Source: Arthrobacter sp. B2a2-09 (GTDB lineage Bacteria; Actinomycetota; Actinomycetes; Actinomycetales; Micrococcaceae). From it: a DNA stretch of 64,000 bases. The notes under the pieces are model-generated. The model searched no databases and was not told the DNA's origin. It saw only the letters and a program-made list of their open reading frames with translations. The DNA lies in assembly GCF_027587375.1 (NCBI RefSeq), contig NZ_JAMXIC010000003.1, forward strand, positions 284,023-348,022, given 5' to 3'. Shown here in pieces: positions 24,650 to 32,004 of the stretch (positions are counted from its first letter, which is position 1; each line of letters begins with the position of its first letter). The position numbers were made by a program, and so were the translations under genes.

Positions 24650-25706
24650 TATCAGTCCCGCACCGGATGGCAAGAACCCGACCTTGGCCGACGTAGCAGC
24701 CGCGGCCGGCCTCAGCACACCGACAGTGTCAAAGGTTCTCCGCGGAGCGACAGACGTGTCCTTCGCAACGCGTGAGCGCGTGGTCCGGATCGCACAGGAG
24801 ATGGGTTACGCGAAGGCCAAGGGATCACGCCCGGTGGGTCGCTCGCCCGGGAACACGCCTCGCCTCGTCGACCTTGTCGTGAGCAACATCGAAGGCTCAT
24901 GGGCCAACAGCATCCTCACCGGCGTCGAAGAAGCCGCGGCGGTCGCGGACTGCGACGTGGTCCTCACGATCGCCCGCGCGGGCCGCGACTGGGTGAGCCG
25001 GCTCCTGCGCCGCCCGTCAACCGGAGCCATCGTCGTCCTGGTCGATCCCACCTCGACACAGCTGAGTGCACTCGATACGGCTGGCATACCCGTCGTCCTC
25101 ATCGATCCGATGAGCCCCGCTCCGCGTAATGCCGCAAGCGTGGGCGTGGCGAACTGGGAAGGTGGACGGATTGCGGCCGAGCACCTACTAAGCCTCGGGC
25201 ACAAGCACTTCGCCCTCATCGGCGGAGTAAAGAATCACCTCTACAGTCGAGCGCGCCTCGACGGTTTTCGCTCTGCCCTGTCGGCCGCGGACCTGCAAGT
25301 CGAGCCTCGGTTAATCGGTGCCGCCGATTGGAACCGCGACGAGGCACGCGATTTCGCCGTCGAAATCCTGGACCGCGAGGACAGGCCTACGGCCATCTTC
25401 GCAGCATCGGACATGATGGCTCTCGGCGTCTACGACGCCGTGCGCTACCTCGGGCTCAACATCCCCGGGGACGTCAGCGTCGTCGGATTCGACGACGTTC
25501 CCGAAGCAACATGGGCGAGACCACAACTGACCACTGTCAGGCAGCCCATTCAGGAAATGGGAGCGACCGCCTTTCGCATGCTCCTGCGCCTAACGAATCA
25601 GAGAGAGGGCATCGACGCAAACACAGTGGGGCCCAGGATTGAGCTCGCAACGCGGCTCATCACACGGGACTCAACCAGCGCCCCCCGGGCTCAGGCGGAC
25701 ACGTAA
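24639..25706 (+). CDS. LacI family transcriptional regulator
   Basis: A 355-residue LacI-type repressor if started at TTG 24639, which has AAAGGA 8 bases upstream; no ATG occurs near the DNA-binding domain. The N-terminal helix-turn-helix is clear: TLADVAAAAGLSTPTVSKVL with the minor-groove helix RERVVRIAQEMGY. A periplasmic-binding-type sensing domain follows, with DVSVVGFDDVPEATWARP near the end. It is divergent from the thu-like operon and surrounded by TTGCGCAA palindromes, so it is probably the repressor of that operon and of itself. The start codon is the main uncertainty. Confidence 0.88.
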   Translation: MRKNISPAPDGKNPTLADVAAAAGLSTPTVSKVLRGATDVSFATRERVVRIAQEMGYAKAKGSRPVGRSPGNTPRLVDLVVSNIEGSWANSILTGVEEAAAVADCDVVLTIARAGRDWVSRLLRRPSTGAIVVLVDPTSTQLSALDTAGIPVVLIDPMSPAPRNAASVGVANWEGGRIAAEHLLSLGHKHFALIGGVKNHLYSRARLDGFRSALSAADLQVEPRLIGAADWNRDEARDFAVEILDREDRPTAIFAASDMMALGVYDAVRYLGLNIPGDVSVVGFDDVPEATWARPQLTTVRQPIQEMGATAFRMLLRLTNQREGIDANTVGPRIELATRLITRDSTSAPRAQADT

Positions 25707-26086
25707 CTGACGGGCCTAGCCGCCGCCAATCCCTGGACTGTGGAAATAAAGGTGGGCGAACTTCCCTCACCGCCCCACCTCAAAGCCCTCAACAATCGCC
25801 ACTGCCGCAGGGCTTCGTCTGAAAGCACGCGAGTGTTTCCGGCTCAAGATTCCACCGATCGCCGTGCACGGACGGGTGGAGATCGGCTGGCATCGAACGG
25901 CCCGCTCAGGTCAACTCCCGCTGCCGGGCCAGCCCGAATGGACTCCGTTTCGAGTGCACAGACTGTGGCGGGATGTTCGAGGACGCCAACGGAGGCATTC
26001 ATGCCGACGCGCGCTGCCTCATCCGCGGTACGAGGAGTTCAGGCTGGCAGTAGCCCCACTGGGCCATTCGGGGACGGCATTTCGGG
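25707..26086. other. 380-base stretch without a convincing gene
   Basis: It lies between the LacI-type gene and the hypothetical gene at 26087. Several frames are open but none has a good start or recognisable family. The most gene-like piece is a rightward frame from about 25821 to 26055 with CRASPNGLRFECTDCGGMF followed by a further Cys, reminiscent of a zinc-ribbon end, but it has no start codon after its upstream TGA. It is probably decayed DNA at the edge of the accessory patch. Confidence 0.4.
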
Positions 26087-27244
26087 TCATGCCCATTTGG
26101 ACAGGAGAGCCTTATTGGCTTCGCGTCGAAAATGCAGATCTTCCGGAGGAGTTTGACGCGGGGCTGCCCACCAATCGCTGAGGTTGTCCACGGCGACCAT
26201 CTTTCGGCCTGCGTCGAGTGGGGTGACGCGCCAGCGGTCGGCCGGCTGCAGGTCCGGGTGACCGGGCCCGAGGACCTGCACGGCGAAGATCCCGGGAATG
26301 GATGTCCTCACGAATCCGTGGTCGGCGCTCAAATCAGGGTCGTTGGGGGTGGGGACGAGGACCACTCCTGGCTGGCGAACATAGTTATCCGGGATCTTGT
26401 GTCCTGGTCCCGTCCGTTGGATCATCACGCTCCCGGGGGTGACGAGCCCGAAGGTAATCCGGGACATTTGTGCGTAGTCGTAGAGCGGTGCGAGGTCCGC
26501 GAGGAGCCGCATGAGGGCCTCGCCTGCATCGTCCTTGCCCTTCTTGATCTCGGTGCCGGCGAGGACCCACCCCTCGCCGGTGAACTTCACGTACCAGTCT
26601 CCGTTGGCTGTGGGGAACAGCAGGTCGGCCCATCCGATGTCCTCGCAGCAGCGGGTCAGGAGCCCTGCAACCTGGTGTGGTTCACATTGGGTCATTGTGA
26701 AGTGGAGCCCGGCGAGGATCGGGCCGGTCGCGTTGGCTGCTGCCCAGCCGGTGATCCGTTCCACGACTTCCTTGAACGCTGGGCTGTCCACTGCCCACCG
26801 GTCCAGGTTCTTTTTCACGGAACGGAAAGCGAGGGGGGTCTCGTTGTTGTCCAGGGCTGCGTCGACGGAGCAGATGGCGGCACAGTAGGCGTACCGGTTC
26901 GTGCGGGGTCGGGGGCCGGGGCGGTCGGCACATGCGGTGATGGCGCCGGTGAAGCCAAGGGGCGCGATCGCATCGGCGATCATGTGCGCAATCTCCACGG
27001 CATGCCGGGGCACCAGGACGGGGTGGAAGTACATTACTGTTCCCTTGCTCACCTCGACCGCGTGGAACCGCTGGTCGGGGTGCCCGGGCATTCTGATGCC
27101 GGCAATGGCGCGGTCGATGTCTTCGGCCGAGGGCTGGTTCGCTCCGCCATCAGGTACGCAGAGGAACCCTTGGGTGGATAGCGCGTCCGTGTTGACCCTG
27201 CGGATCTTGACCTCGTCTACGGTGATGCCAGCATGATTACCCAT
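26087..27244 (-). CDS. Hypothetical protein, 385 residues
   Basis: I do not recognise a family. The frame begins MGNHAGITVDEVKIRR and is soluble, without signal peptide or membrane segment. It has several Cys and His (CADRPGPRPRTNRYAYCAAIC, CEPHQVAGLLTRCCEDIGW) and a C-terminal stretch VRTSIPGIFAVQVLGPGHP. Codon use is ordinary for the genome, which suggests a real gene. Its start overlaps the stop of the truncated gene at 27237 (ATGGGTAA), so the two were probably one operon before the upstream part was lost. With its promoter region apparently removed by the truncation, expression is uncertain. Confidence 0.6.
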   Translation of the reverse strand: MGNHAGITVDEVKIRRVNTDALSTQGFLCVPDGGANQPSAEDIDRAIAGIRMPGHPDQRFHAVEVSKGTVMYFHPVLVPRHAVEIAHMIADAIAPLGFTGAITACADRPGPRPRTNRYAYCAAICSVDAALDNNETPLAFRSVKKNLDRWAVDSPAFKEVVERITGWAAANATGPILAGLHFTMTQCEPHQVAGLLTRCCEDIGWADLLFPTANGDWYVKFTGEGWVLAGTEIKKGKDDAGEALMRLLADLAPLYDYAQMSRITFGLVTPGSVMIQRTGPGHKIPDNYVRQPGVVLVPTPNDPDLSADHGFVRTSIPGIFAVQVLGPGHPDLQPADRWRVTPLDAGRKMVAVDNLSDWWAAPRQTPPEDLHFRREANKALLSKWA

Positions 27245-27704
27245 TGAGTGCCCCTCGGAAGCTGTATGTGCCGTAGGAGTTGCGGGTTATGTCGGTGGCC
27301 ATCTCGAGCCGGCAGTCCCCGGCCGCCAGGGTCAGGGTCTTGTTTCCTGAGGCGCAGAAGTCCCCGGCGACTTTCGCCCCGCTCGCCACGGACGTGACTT
27401 GCCAGGAGAGCCCGTTCGCGTATGGATTGGCGGGGTTCCTCAGACACGTCACCCAACTGATACTAAGGGTTTTGCCCCCGGTGGGTACGGTGAAGGTGTA
27501 GAAGTCCGTGGACCCCTTGGTTTCCAGGTTCCCCGCACCGGTTCCCGGGACGCCGTCACTGATTGCACTGCCGTCAAGCGGGAGAGAGAAGGTCTGCGGA
27601 TCCGGGACGAAGAACGCCGCCAGACTATACGTGCCGTAGGAATTCCGGCTGATGTCGGTGCCGGCCGAAGACTGGCCACTGCATCTACAAAGGACTACGA
27701 TCAT
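27237..27704 (-). pseudogene. 5'-truncated gene with PPC-like extracellular domain
   Basis: The frame gives 155 residues, but only the part from about residue 14 looks like protein: NSYGTYSLAAFFVPDP, then DFYTFTVPTGGKTLSISW, which resembles the bacterial pre-peptidase C-terminal (PPC) fold, then TDITRNSYGTYSF. The phrase TDI[S/T]RNSYGTYS occurs at both ends, about 120 residues apart, so the domain was probably tandemly repeated in a larger secreted protein. No signal peptide remains. The break lies near 27665-27700, beside the toxin-antitoxin pair, as if an insertion or deletion removed the front of the gene. Confidence 0.55.
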
Positions 27705-27705
27705 T

Positions 27706-27735
27706 AAAACGAAAAAAACGAAAAACCTAAACGAC
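27706..27735. promoter_or_regulatory. AT-rich promoter region with repeated ACGA units before the antitoxin
   Basis: A markedly A-rich stretch with three ACGA units at 27709, 27718 and 27731 (AAACGAAAAA type). It lies just before the antitoxin gene, where such genes are normally autoregulated. The base composition contrasts strongly with the high-GC surroundings. Confidence 0.35.
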
Positions 27736-27750
27736 TAAGAAGTGAGAACC

Positions 27751-28269
27751 ATGCGTACGAGCGCAGCTACGAAGGAAACGTTCTTCGCTCCAGAACCTCC
27801 TCAAACCGGTGAGCTTTACGACTTCATCGAAGCACACTCTGCAAGGAACGGTTCCAAGCCCATCCCCCAGTTCTTTCTGTCCGGCATCGAATCCGGCGAT
27901 CAAGTAGAGATCCCTCATGAGATCTACGAAGTCCTGGTTAAGGCCGTGGAGGCCATGCGCAAGGGGCTCGCCGTAACCATCACCCCAAGTTCGCTTACCC
28001 TCACTACCCAGCAGGCGGCTGAGATCTTGGGCGTGACTCGCCCAACGATCGTTAAGCTGTTGGACGCAGGCAAGATTCCCTTTGAAAAGCCGGGCTCTCA
28101 CCGCAAGGTCCACCTCGAAGATGTATTGGAGTACAAGGAAGTGCGGAAAGCCGAGCAGTATGAAGCCCTCGAGTCCATGACAGCACCGGAGGACGAAAGC
28201 CCCGAGACGGCCAACGACCGGATGAAGCGCGCCCGCAAGGAAGCGGCACGCCGACGCCGCGCGCGGTAA
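27751..28269 (+). CDS. Excisionase-type helix-turn-helix antitoxin
   Basis: A 172-residue protein from ATG 27751 (an in-frame GTG at 27742 is the alternative). The DNA-binding part is TLTTQQAAEILGVTRPTIVK followed by the wing sequence LLDAGKIPFEKPGSHRKV at about residues 87-125, the excisionase/MerR-like fold. The N-terminal 80 residues are uncharacterised, and the C terminus is charged (RMKRARKEAARRRRAR). It ends 16 bases before a PIN-domain gene. Small HTH-PIN pairs of this type act as toxin-antitoxin modules in actinobacteria: the antitoxin binds the toxin and the shared promoter. Lower GC than neighbours suggests it was acquired. Confidence 0.8.
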   Translation: MRTSAATKETFFAPEPPQTGELYDFIEAHSARNGSKPIPQFFLSGIESGDQVEIPHEIYEVLVKAVEAMRKGLAVTITPSSLTLTTQQAAEILGVTRPTIVKLLDAGKIPFEKPGSHRKVHLEDVLEYKEVRKAEQYEALESMTAPEDESPETANDRMKRARKEAARRRRAR

Positions 28270-28285
28270 TGGCACGATAGGGCAC

Positions 28286-28888
28286 ATGTTTACCGCTCTT
28301 CTCGATAGCTGCGTGCTTTGGCCTAGCCTCCAGCGGGATTTCCTCCTGTCCCTGGCCTTCGAAGGCGCGTACCGCTTCATCTTCAGCGAAGCGATTCTAG
28401 AAGAAGTCGAAATCAACGAAGAGCTCAAACTTGTAGAGCGCGGAGACAGCGAGGAAACCGCCCGAGAGAAGGCGCGCCACCTCGCTGATCAAATGCGTGC
28501 AAGTTTCGGTGACGCCCTGGTATTCGGATGGGAGGGACTGGAAGGCACGTACGGTCTCCCGGACCCCGACGACGAACACGTCCTCGCTGCCGCAGTCCTC
28601 GGGGGCGCCGGCAGCATCGTGACCGACAATGTCAAGGACTTTCCTTTGGATAAGATCCCCAACGGGATCCAGATCATCAGCGCAAAGGACTTCGCGTACG
28701 AAACGGTAGCCATGCGTCCGGATTTAGGGCTGGCTGCGGTGGTGGCAATCTCCCAAAGGATGGGCCGGAACCATCCCCGCCAATCTCCCGAGAACATACT
28801 GAACAGCTTGGACAGTATCTACGGCATGGACTCCGCCACTGGCCTTATCCGGACCCTGCTGGAACCTGGGACTGGAAACCAGAGATAG
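28286..28888 (+). CDS. PIN domain RNase toxin (VapC-like, PIN_3 type)
   Basis: A 200-residue PIN protein. Acidic residues of the nuclease site are visible in LLDSCVLWPS (Asp7), the DPDDEHVLAAA motif near residue 92 and SIVTDNVKDFP near 111. The last 60 residues extend beyond the usual PIN core. PIN toxins cleave RNA, often tRNA or ribosomal RNA, when free of antitoxin. It is the second gene of the pair begun by the HTH protein. The start ATG 28286 has a modest ribosome site (ATAGGGCAC), consistent with the toxin being made in smaller amount than the antitoxin. Confidence 0.82.
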   Translation: MFTALLDSCVLWPSLQRDFLLSLAFEGAYRFIFSEAILEEVEINEELKLVERGDSEETAREKARHLADQMRASFGDALVFGWEGLEGTYGLPDPDDEHVLAAAVLGGAGSIVTDNVKDFPLDKIPNGIQIISAKDFAYETVAMRPDLGLAAVVAISQRMGRNHPRQSPENILNSLDSIYGMDSATGLIRTLLEPGTGNQR

Positions 28889-28889
28889 C

Positions 28890-29090
28890 TCAAAAGTTCG
28901 ACGGCGCTGCCCCGGTGCGTTCCATGGACCTGCTCATCATCATGTTCAGGAGCACGTTCCTGGACCAGCCATATTCGACGGCCGTCGACGCGTACCGGGC
29001 CTGTTCGTGCAGAGCTGACACCTTTGTCCAGCAACACCAATCGGAGCCTTCGGATTCCTGTGGCATCCCGATCATTGCAGTTACGGTGGC
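28890..29090 (-). pseudogene. Frameshifted remnant of a DUF1016 (YhcG-type) nuclease gene
   Basis: The leftward frame ending at 28890 contains ALHEQARYASTAVEYGWSRN followed by VLLNMMMSRSMERTGAAPSN, a good match to the N-terminal DUF1016 domain of YhcG-like proteins. The preceding conserved piece RLVLLDK is in another frame, so a frameshift separates them, and a stop follows at once. Upstream and downstream parts of the gene are missing. DUF1016 proteins travel with restriction systems and mobile elements, so this supports an accessory origin of the patch. Confidence 0.5.
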
Positions 29091-29190
29091 GCCATGAGGG
29101 ACGGGATGCTGCTGATGAGGTGCGGGGCGCCAGTGTTCCCGTGCCGTGCCGGTCTATAAGGTGGGTACCGACTGACGGAAGGGTGGCGCC

Positions 29191-29432
29191 GTGCGGAAAC
29201 TGATCTACGGCATGAACCTGTCCTGGACGGCTACATCGCCGCGGCCGGCGACGACATCGGCTGGAGCGGGCCGAGCGATGAACTGTTCCAGTGGTGGCTC
29301 GACCAGGAGCGGGCGAGCGGCCTGTCGTGGCGCGCGTTCCCAAAACGTGTGGTTTCCGTGGAGTGGGTTCAGAACTGGCCAGAAGAAACGCCCTCCAACC
29401 CAACGTTTCCGCAGGTCAGAGGGCCTTCACTG
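29191..29432 (+). pseudogene. Frameshifted, truncated RibD/DHFR-family gene
   Basis: From GTG 29191 (ribosome site GGAAGGG) the frame reads MRKLIYGMNLS, the usual start of dihydrofolate-reductase-family (RibD C-terminal) proteins. One base appears to be missing near 29222; in the next frame the sequence continues DGYIAAAGDDIGWSGPSDEL, then FQWWLDQERASGLS. After about residue 50 the similarity ends and unrelated sequence runs up to the tRNA gene. A dead fragment. Confidence 0.65.
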
Positions 29433-29505
29433 TGGAGCTAAGGAGATTCGAACTCCTGACCTCTTCGATGCGAACGAAGCGCTCTACCAACTGAGCTATA
29501 GCCCC
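29433..29505 (-). tRNA. tRNA-Ala (anticodon CGC)
   Basis: A 73-base cloverleaf on the minus strand. The acceptor is GGGGCTA with TAGCTCC (one G-U pair) and discriminator A. The D arm is GCTC/GAGC. The anticodon stem is CTTCG/CGAAG with loop TTCGCAT, so the anticodon is CGC reading Ala GCG codons. The T arm is AGGAG-TTCGAAT-CTCCT. CCA is not encoded. The 3' end faces the remnant-rich patch at 25.7-29.4 kb, and tRNA 3' ends are common integration sites, but no second copy of the 3' end was found to the left. Confidence 0.95.
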
Positions 29506-29536
29506 TAGTCAAACGTGCGTTGCCAGTGCCCCTAGG

Positions 29537-30337
29537 CTACAAACTATCTTCCCGCTTTGCCAACCACGACTCGAACGTGTCGGTCCCGGTCCGCTGGCTT
29601 GGGACCAAATTCAGTCCGTTTCGAAGATATTTGCCCATCTCTCCCGGCAACGGCACCTCCACGATCCGCCCGGCATGTCCCGTAGCTTTTCGCCAGATCC
29701 CAGCGAGTTCACGCATGGTCCGGATGTCCGGTCCGCCAATGGTTCGTGTCCGGTGTCGCTCTGCGGAAGGCTCCCCCAGTGCTTCGGCAAGCAGCTCAGA
29801 CGCCACGTCTGACGGCGATATCGTTTGAAACCGCGCGCCCTTGAAGACCGGGATGAGGCGAACTTTCGCCCCGGCCTGGAAAACCGCCGTCACGAGGCTG
29901 TGGAACTGGGTGGCCCGTACAACAACCGTCTCAAGCGCTGAAAGTGCGTAAACCCGTTCCTTGTCCGCCTTGGACACATAAAAGGCCGCGTTGCTCCGGT
30001 CGCAGTTGATGATCGAGAGGAGAACCGCCTTGCGGACGCCGGCACCGGCGGCCGCGGCGAGCAGGCGCGCGCCGCCGTCGGCGAAATTCTTGCGGGCCTT
30101 CCCGAACTGCCCTTCCAAGCAATCAATGACGACGTCGGCCCCCTGCAGGGCTTCCGCCAGCCCAGCGCTTGTGGTGACGTCAGCCCGAAAGTAGCGGGCG
30201 CCGTCGTGATGGACTGGTGAGGTGCCCGACGGCGGGCGGCGACTCAGCACTATTACGTCGAGTCCGGCGTCGAGCGCCAAACGGACGACTTCACGGCCCA
30301 CCTGTCCCGTGCCACCTGCCACGCACACGGTAGTCAA
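29537..30337 (-). CDS. NAD(P)H-binding / NmrA-like atypical SDR
   Basis: A 266-residue protein starting at TTG 30337. The N terminus VCVAGGTGQVGREVVRLA is the GxxGxxG site of atypical (NmrA/SDR-a) Rossmann proteins. The middle contains ADVVIDCLEGQFGKARKNFA, and there is no YxxxK site. Such proteins act as NAD(P)-dependent reductases or as redox sensors. It follows the membrane-protein gene at 30344 after 6 bases on the same strand. No specific substrate can be given. Confidence 0.8.
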   Translation of the reverse strand: MTTVCVAGGTGQVGREVVRLALDAGLDVIVLSRRPPSGTSPVHHDGARYFRADVTTSAGLAEALQGADVVIDCLEGQFGKARKNFADGGARLLAAAAGAGVRKAVLLSIINCDRSNAAFYVSKADKERVYALSALETVVVRATQFHSLVTAVFQAGAKVRLIPVFKGARFQTISPSDVASELLAEALGEPSAERHRTRTIGGPDIRTMRELAGIWRKATGHAGRIVEVPLPGEMGKYLRNGLNLVPSQRTGTDTFESWLAKREDSL

Positions 30338-30343
30338 GGGAGG

Positions 30344-31276
30344 TTATGCCCGGCGGCGCTGCAAAACGTCGTCGAGGTTGCTGAGGGCGCTCTGAGGCTT
30401 GCCGTGCTGCGCCTGGACTGCCACGCCCGCTGACGGCGCACTGGCCGGCTTCAGCGTCGGCTTGCCGAGGGGCTTGGGAGCCTCAGGCAAGTCGAGGGGT
30501 TCGGGTGCCGGTCGAGGCGCCTTGGCGGCATCAACGTATGTTGGTTTGGGAACGTCCACCGGCTGCCATTCAGAATCCTTGGATTCCGCTGTAAACCGGA
30601 CCGTGTTGTCGCCGGCGGCGACAGCAACGTTGAGGGCAGCCTGGCGAAGTTCGACGGCGGTCAGGCGCGTTGCTTCACGGGCTTGGGCTTCCGCGTCGAA
30701 AATCTTGGTGGCCGGGCGGTCCGATGCTGGAGAACTTTCGCGGGGACTCTCAACCGTGGGACCCATTGCGTTGCGGAAGGCCCTGTTCATCTTCGCCCTG
30801 CGGTCCCTGATAGCCAGTCGGCGAAGCAGGAAAACAGTCCCAACCACGCCGACTATGGATACCAGCGGCAACCAGGCCGAAACGAGGCCAAGAATGCGCA
30901 GCACACCGGAAACGGCTGCCGTAAGCAGCAGGAGAAGACCGGCGAGAGCAAGGGCGCAGCGCCCGTATCTGACTTTGAAGACCACTGCATCCGATGCAGC
31001 ATCACGCCGTTCGCCGGCGCCGGCCGATACCTTGGGCAATGCGGTTGCGGTGCTCTGCATGGTTTCCATTGCTTTCTCCTGCCGAGGGGTGATTGACAGA
31101 ACCACCCCGGCTTGCAGTTCATGAGCGTCTTCGTCAATAACATCTACTGGGATGTCACCGGCCAACTGGACGTGCTGGCGGCGGTTCCGCAGTATGTATG
31201 GCGCAACCCAAAAAATCCACAGCGCGACAGCAATGACCAATATCACCGAGCTGCTGAGAGGGAAGTCCACAATCAA
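30344..31276 (-). CDS. Hypothetical membrane protein
   Basis: A 310-residue protein with one N-terminal membrane segment (VILVIAVALWIFWVAPYI, residues 10-28) and two central ones at about 110-150 (LALAGLLLLLTAAVSGVL and LPLVSIVGVVGTVFLL). The remaining half is cytoplasmic, Ala/Pro-rich and low complexity (KAPRPAPEPLDLPEAPKPLG). The start is probably TTG 31276 or GTG 31270. No family recognised; the position next to rimJ-like and galU genes looks like conserved core genome. An envelope or division-related role is only a guess. Confidence 0.7.
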   Translation of the reverse strand: MIVDFPLSSSVILVIAVALWIFWVAPYILRNRRQHVQLAGDIPVDVIDEDAHELQAGVVLSITPRQEKAMETMQSTATALPKVSAGAGERRDAASDAVVFKVRYGRCALALAGLLLLLTAAVSGVLRILGLVSAWLPLVSIVGVVGTVFLLRRLAIRDRRAKMNRAFRNAMGPTVESPRESSPASDRPATKIFDAEAQAREATRLTAVELRQAALNVAVAAGDNTVRFTAESKDSEWQPVDVPKPTYVDAAKAPRPAPEPLDLPEAPKPLGKPTLKPASAPSAGVAVQAQHGKPQSALSNLDDVLQRRRA

Positions 31277-31377
31277 AACCGTAGAAGCAAATACGCAGAG
31301 GCCACCGCATTGCCCGCGGTGTGTCGTCGGAGAGTCGGCAAATCAATGGATTTACGACCCCCATTCACCCAAACGGA

Positions 31378-31998
31378 CTAGTTGGCTTCGCGTCTAAGCC
31401 ACGCAGCCAGCAAGCCCCCCGGGACCTCCTCCGAGGTCAACGCAAAACTTCGATGGTCAGCCCATTCTCCGTTGATGTGAAGGAAACGCTCACGGCGCCC
31501 TTCGTCGCGGAATCCCAGCTTCTCCACAACACGTAGGCTCGGCCCGTTCTCGGGCCTGATGTTGATCTCCATCCGGTGCAAGCCAAGGGCTTCGAAGCAA
31601 TGGTCGGTCGCCATGGCAACCGCAGTGGGAGCTATTCCGCGACCGGCTCGGGCCTGGTCAACCCAGTAGCCAAGCGTGGCCGTCATCGCCGATCCCCACA
31701 TAATCGAGGAGACCGTCAGCTGCCCTACGATCCTAGGCTCGCTGAACCCAGGAATACGCTCCGTGATCACGAACGGAAGGGCACTCGCTTGCCGAGCCTG
31801 GGTGTTCAGGGAAGCCACCATCTGCCGGTAGTTCGGCAGGCGGCCCCCAGGGGCCGGGTTGGAGGCTTCCCAAGGCGCCAGCCAATCACTGTTGCGTGAG
31901 CGGACCTCGGTCCATTCCTTCTTGTCCCGGTATTGAATGGGACGCAAGATGAGGTCGCCACATTCGAGCGTCACCGGCCAGATGGCCGCCCTCCACAC
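31378..31998 (-). CDS. GNAT acetyltransferase, RimJ-like
   Basis: A 206-residue GNAT protein. LILRPIQYRDKKEWTEVRSR begins the domain, the acetyl-CoA loop is DQARAGRGIAPTAVAM near residue 115, and HRMEINIRPENGPSLRVVEK follows with the RimJ/RimL-type ending. RimJ-like enzymes acetylate protein N termini or other amines. It starts at GTG 31998, 6 bases after galU. The first 10 residues may not be translated, since a later GTG with GGAGGG upstream is possible. Confidence 0.85.
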   Translation of the reverse strand: MWRAAIWPVTLECGDLILRPIQYRDKKEWTEVRSRNSDWLAPWEASNPAPGGRLPNYRQMVASLNTQARQASALPFVITERIPGFSEPRIVGQLTVSSIMWGSAMTATLGYWVDQARAGRGIAPTAVAMATDHCFEALGLHRMEINIRPENGPSLRVVEKLGFRDEGRRERFLHINGEWADHRSFALTSEEVPGGLLAAWLRREAN

Positions 31999-32004
31999 AA
32001 GGAG

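Noticed and set aside
25740..26181. Overlapping plus-strand frames of 138 and 105 codons
   Set aside because: No ribosome site, no family resemblance, and one overlaps the end of the hypothetical gene at 26087.
28819..29403. 194-codon minus-strand frame
   Set aside because: Runs antisense through the toxin end and two remnants; only a short piece resembles DUF1016 and it is split between frames.
29433..29505. attL/attR pair for integration into tRNA-Ala
   Set aside because: No second copy of the tRNA 3' end could be found to the left, and no integrase is present.
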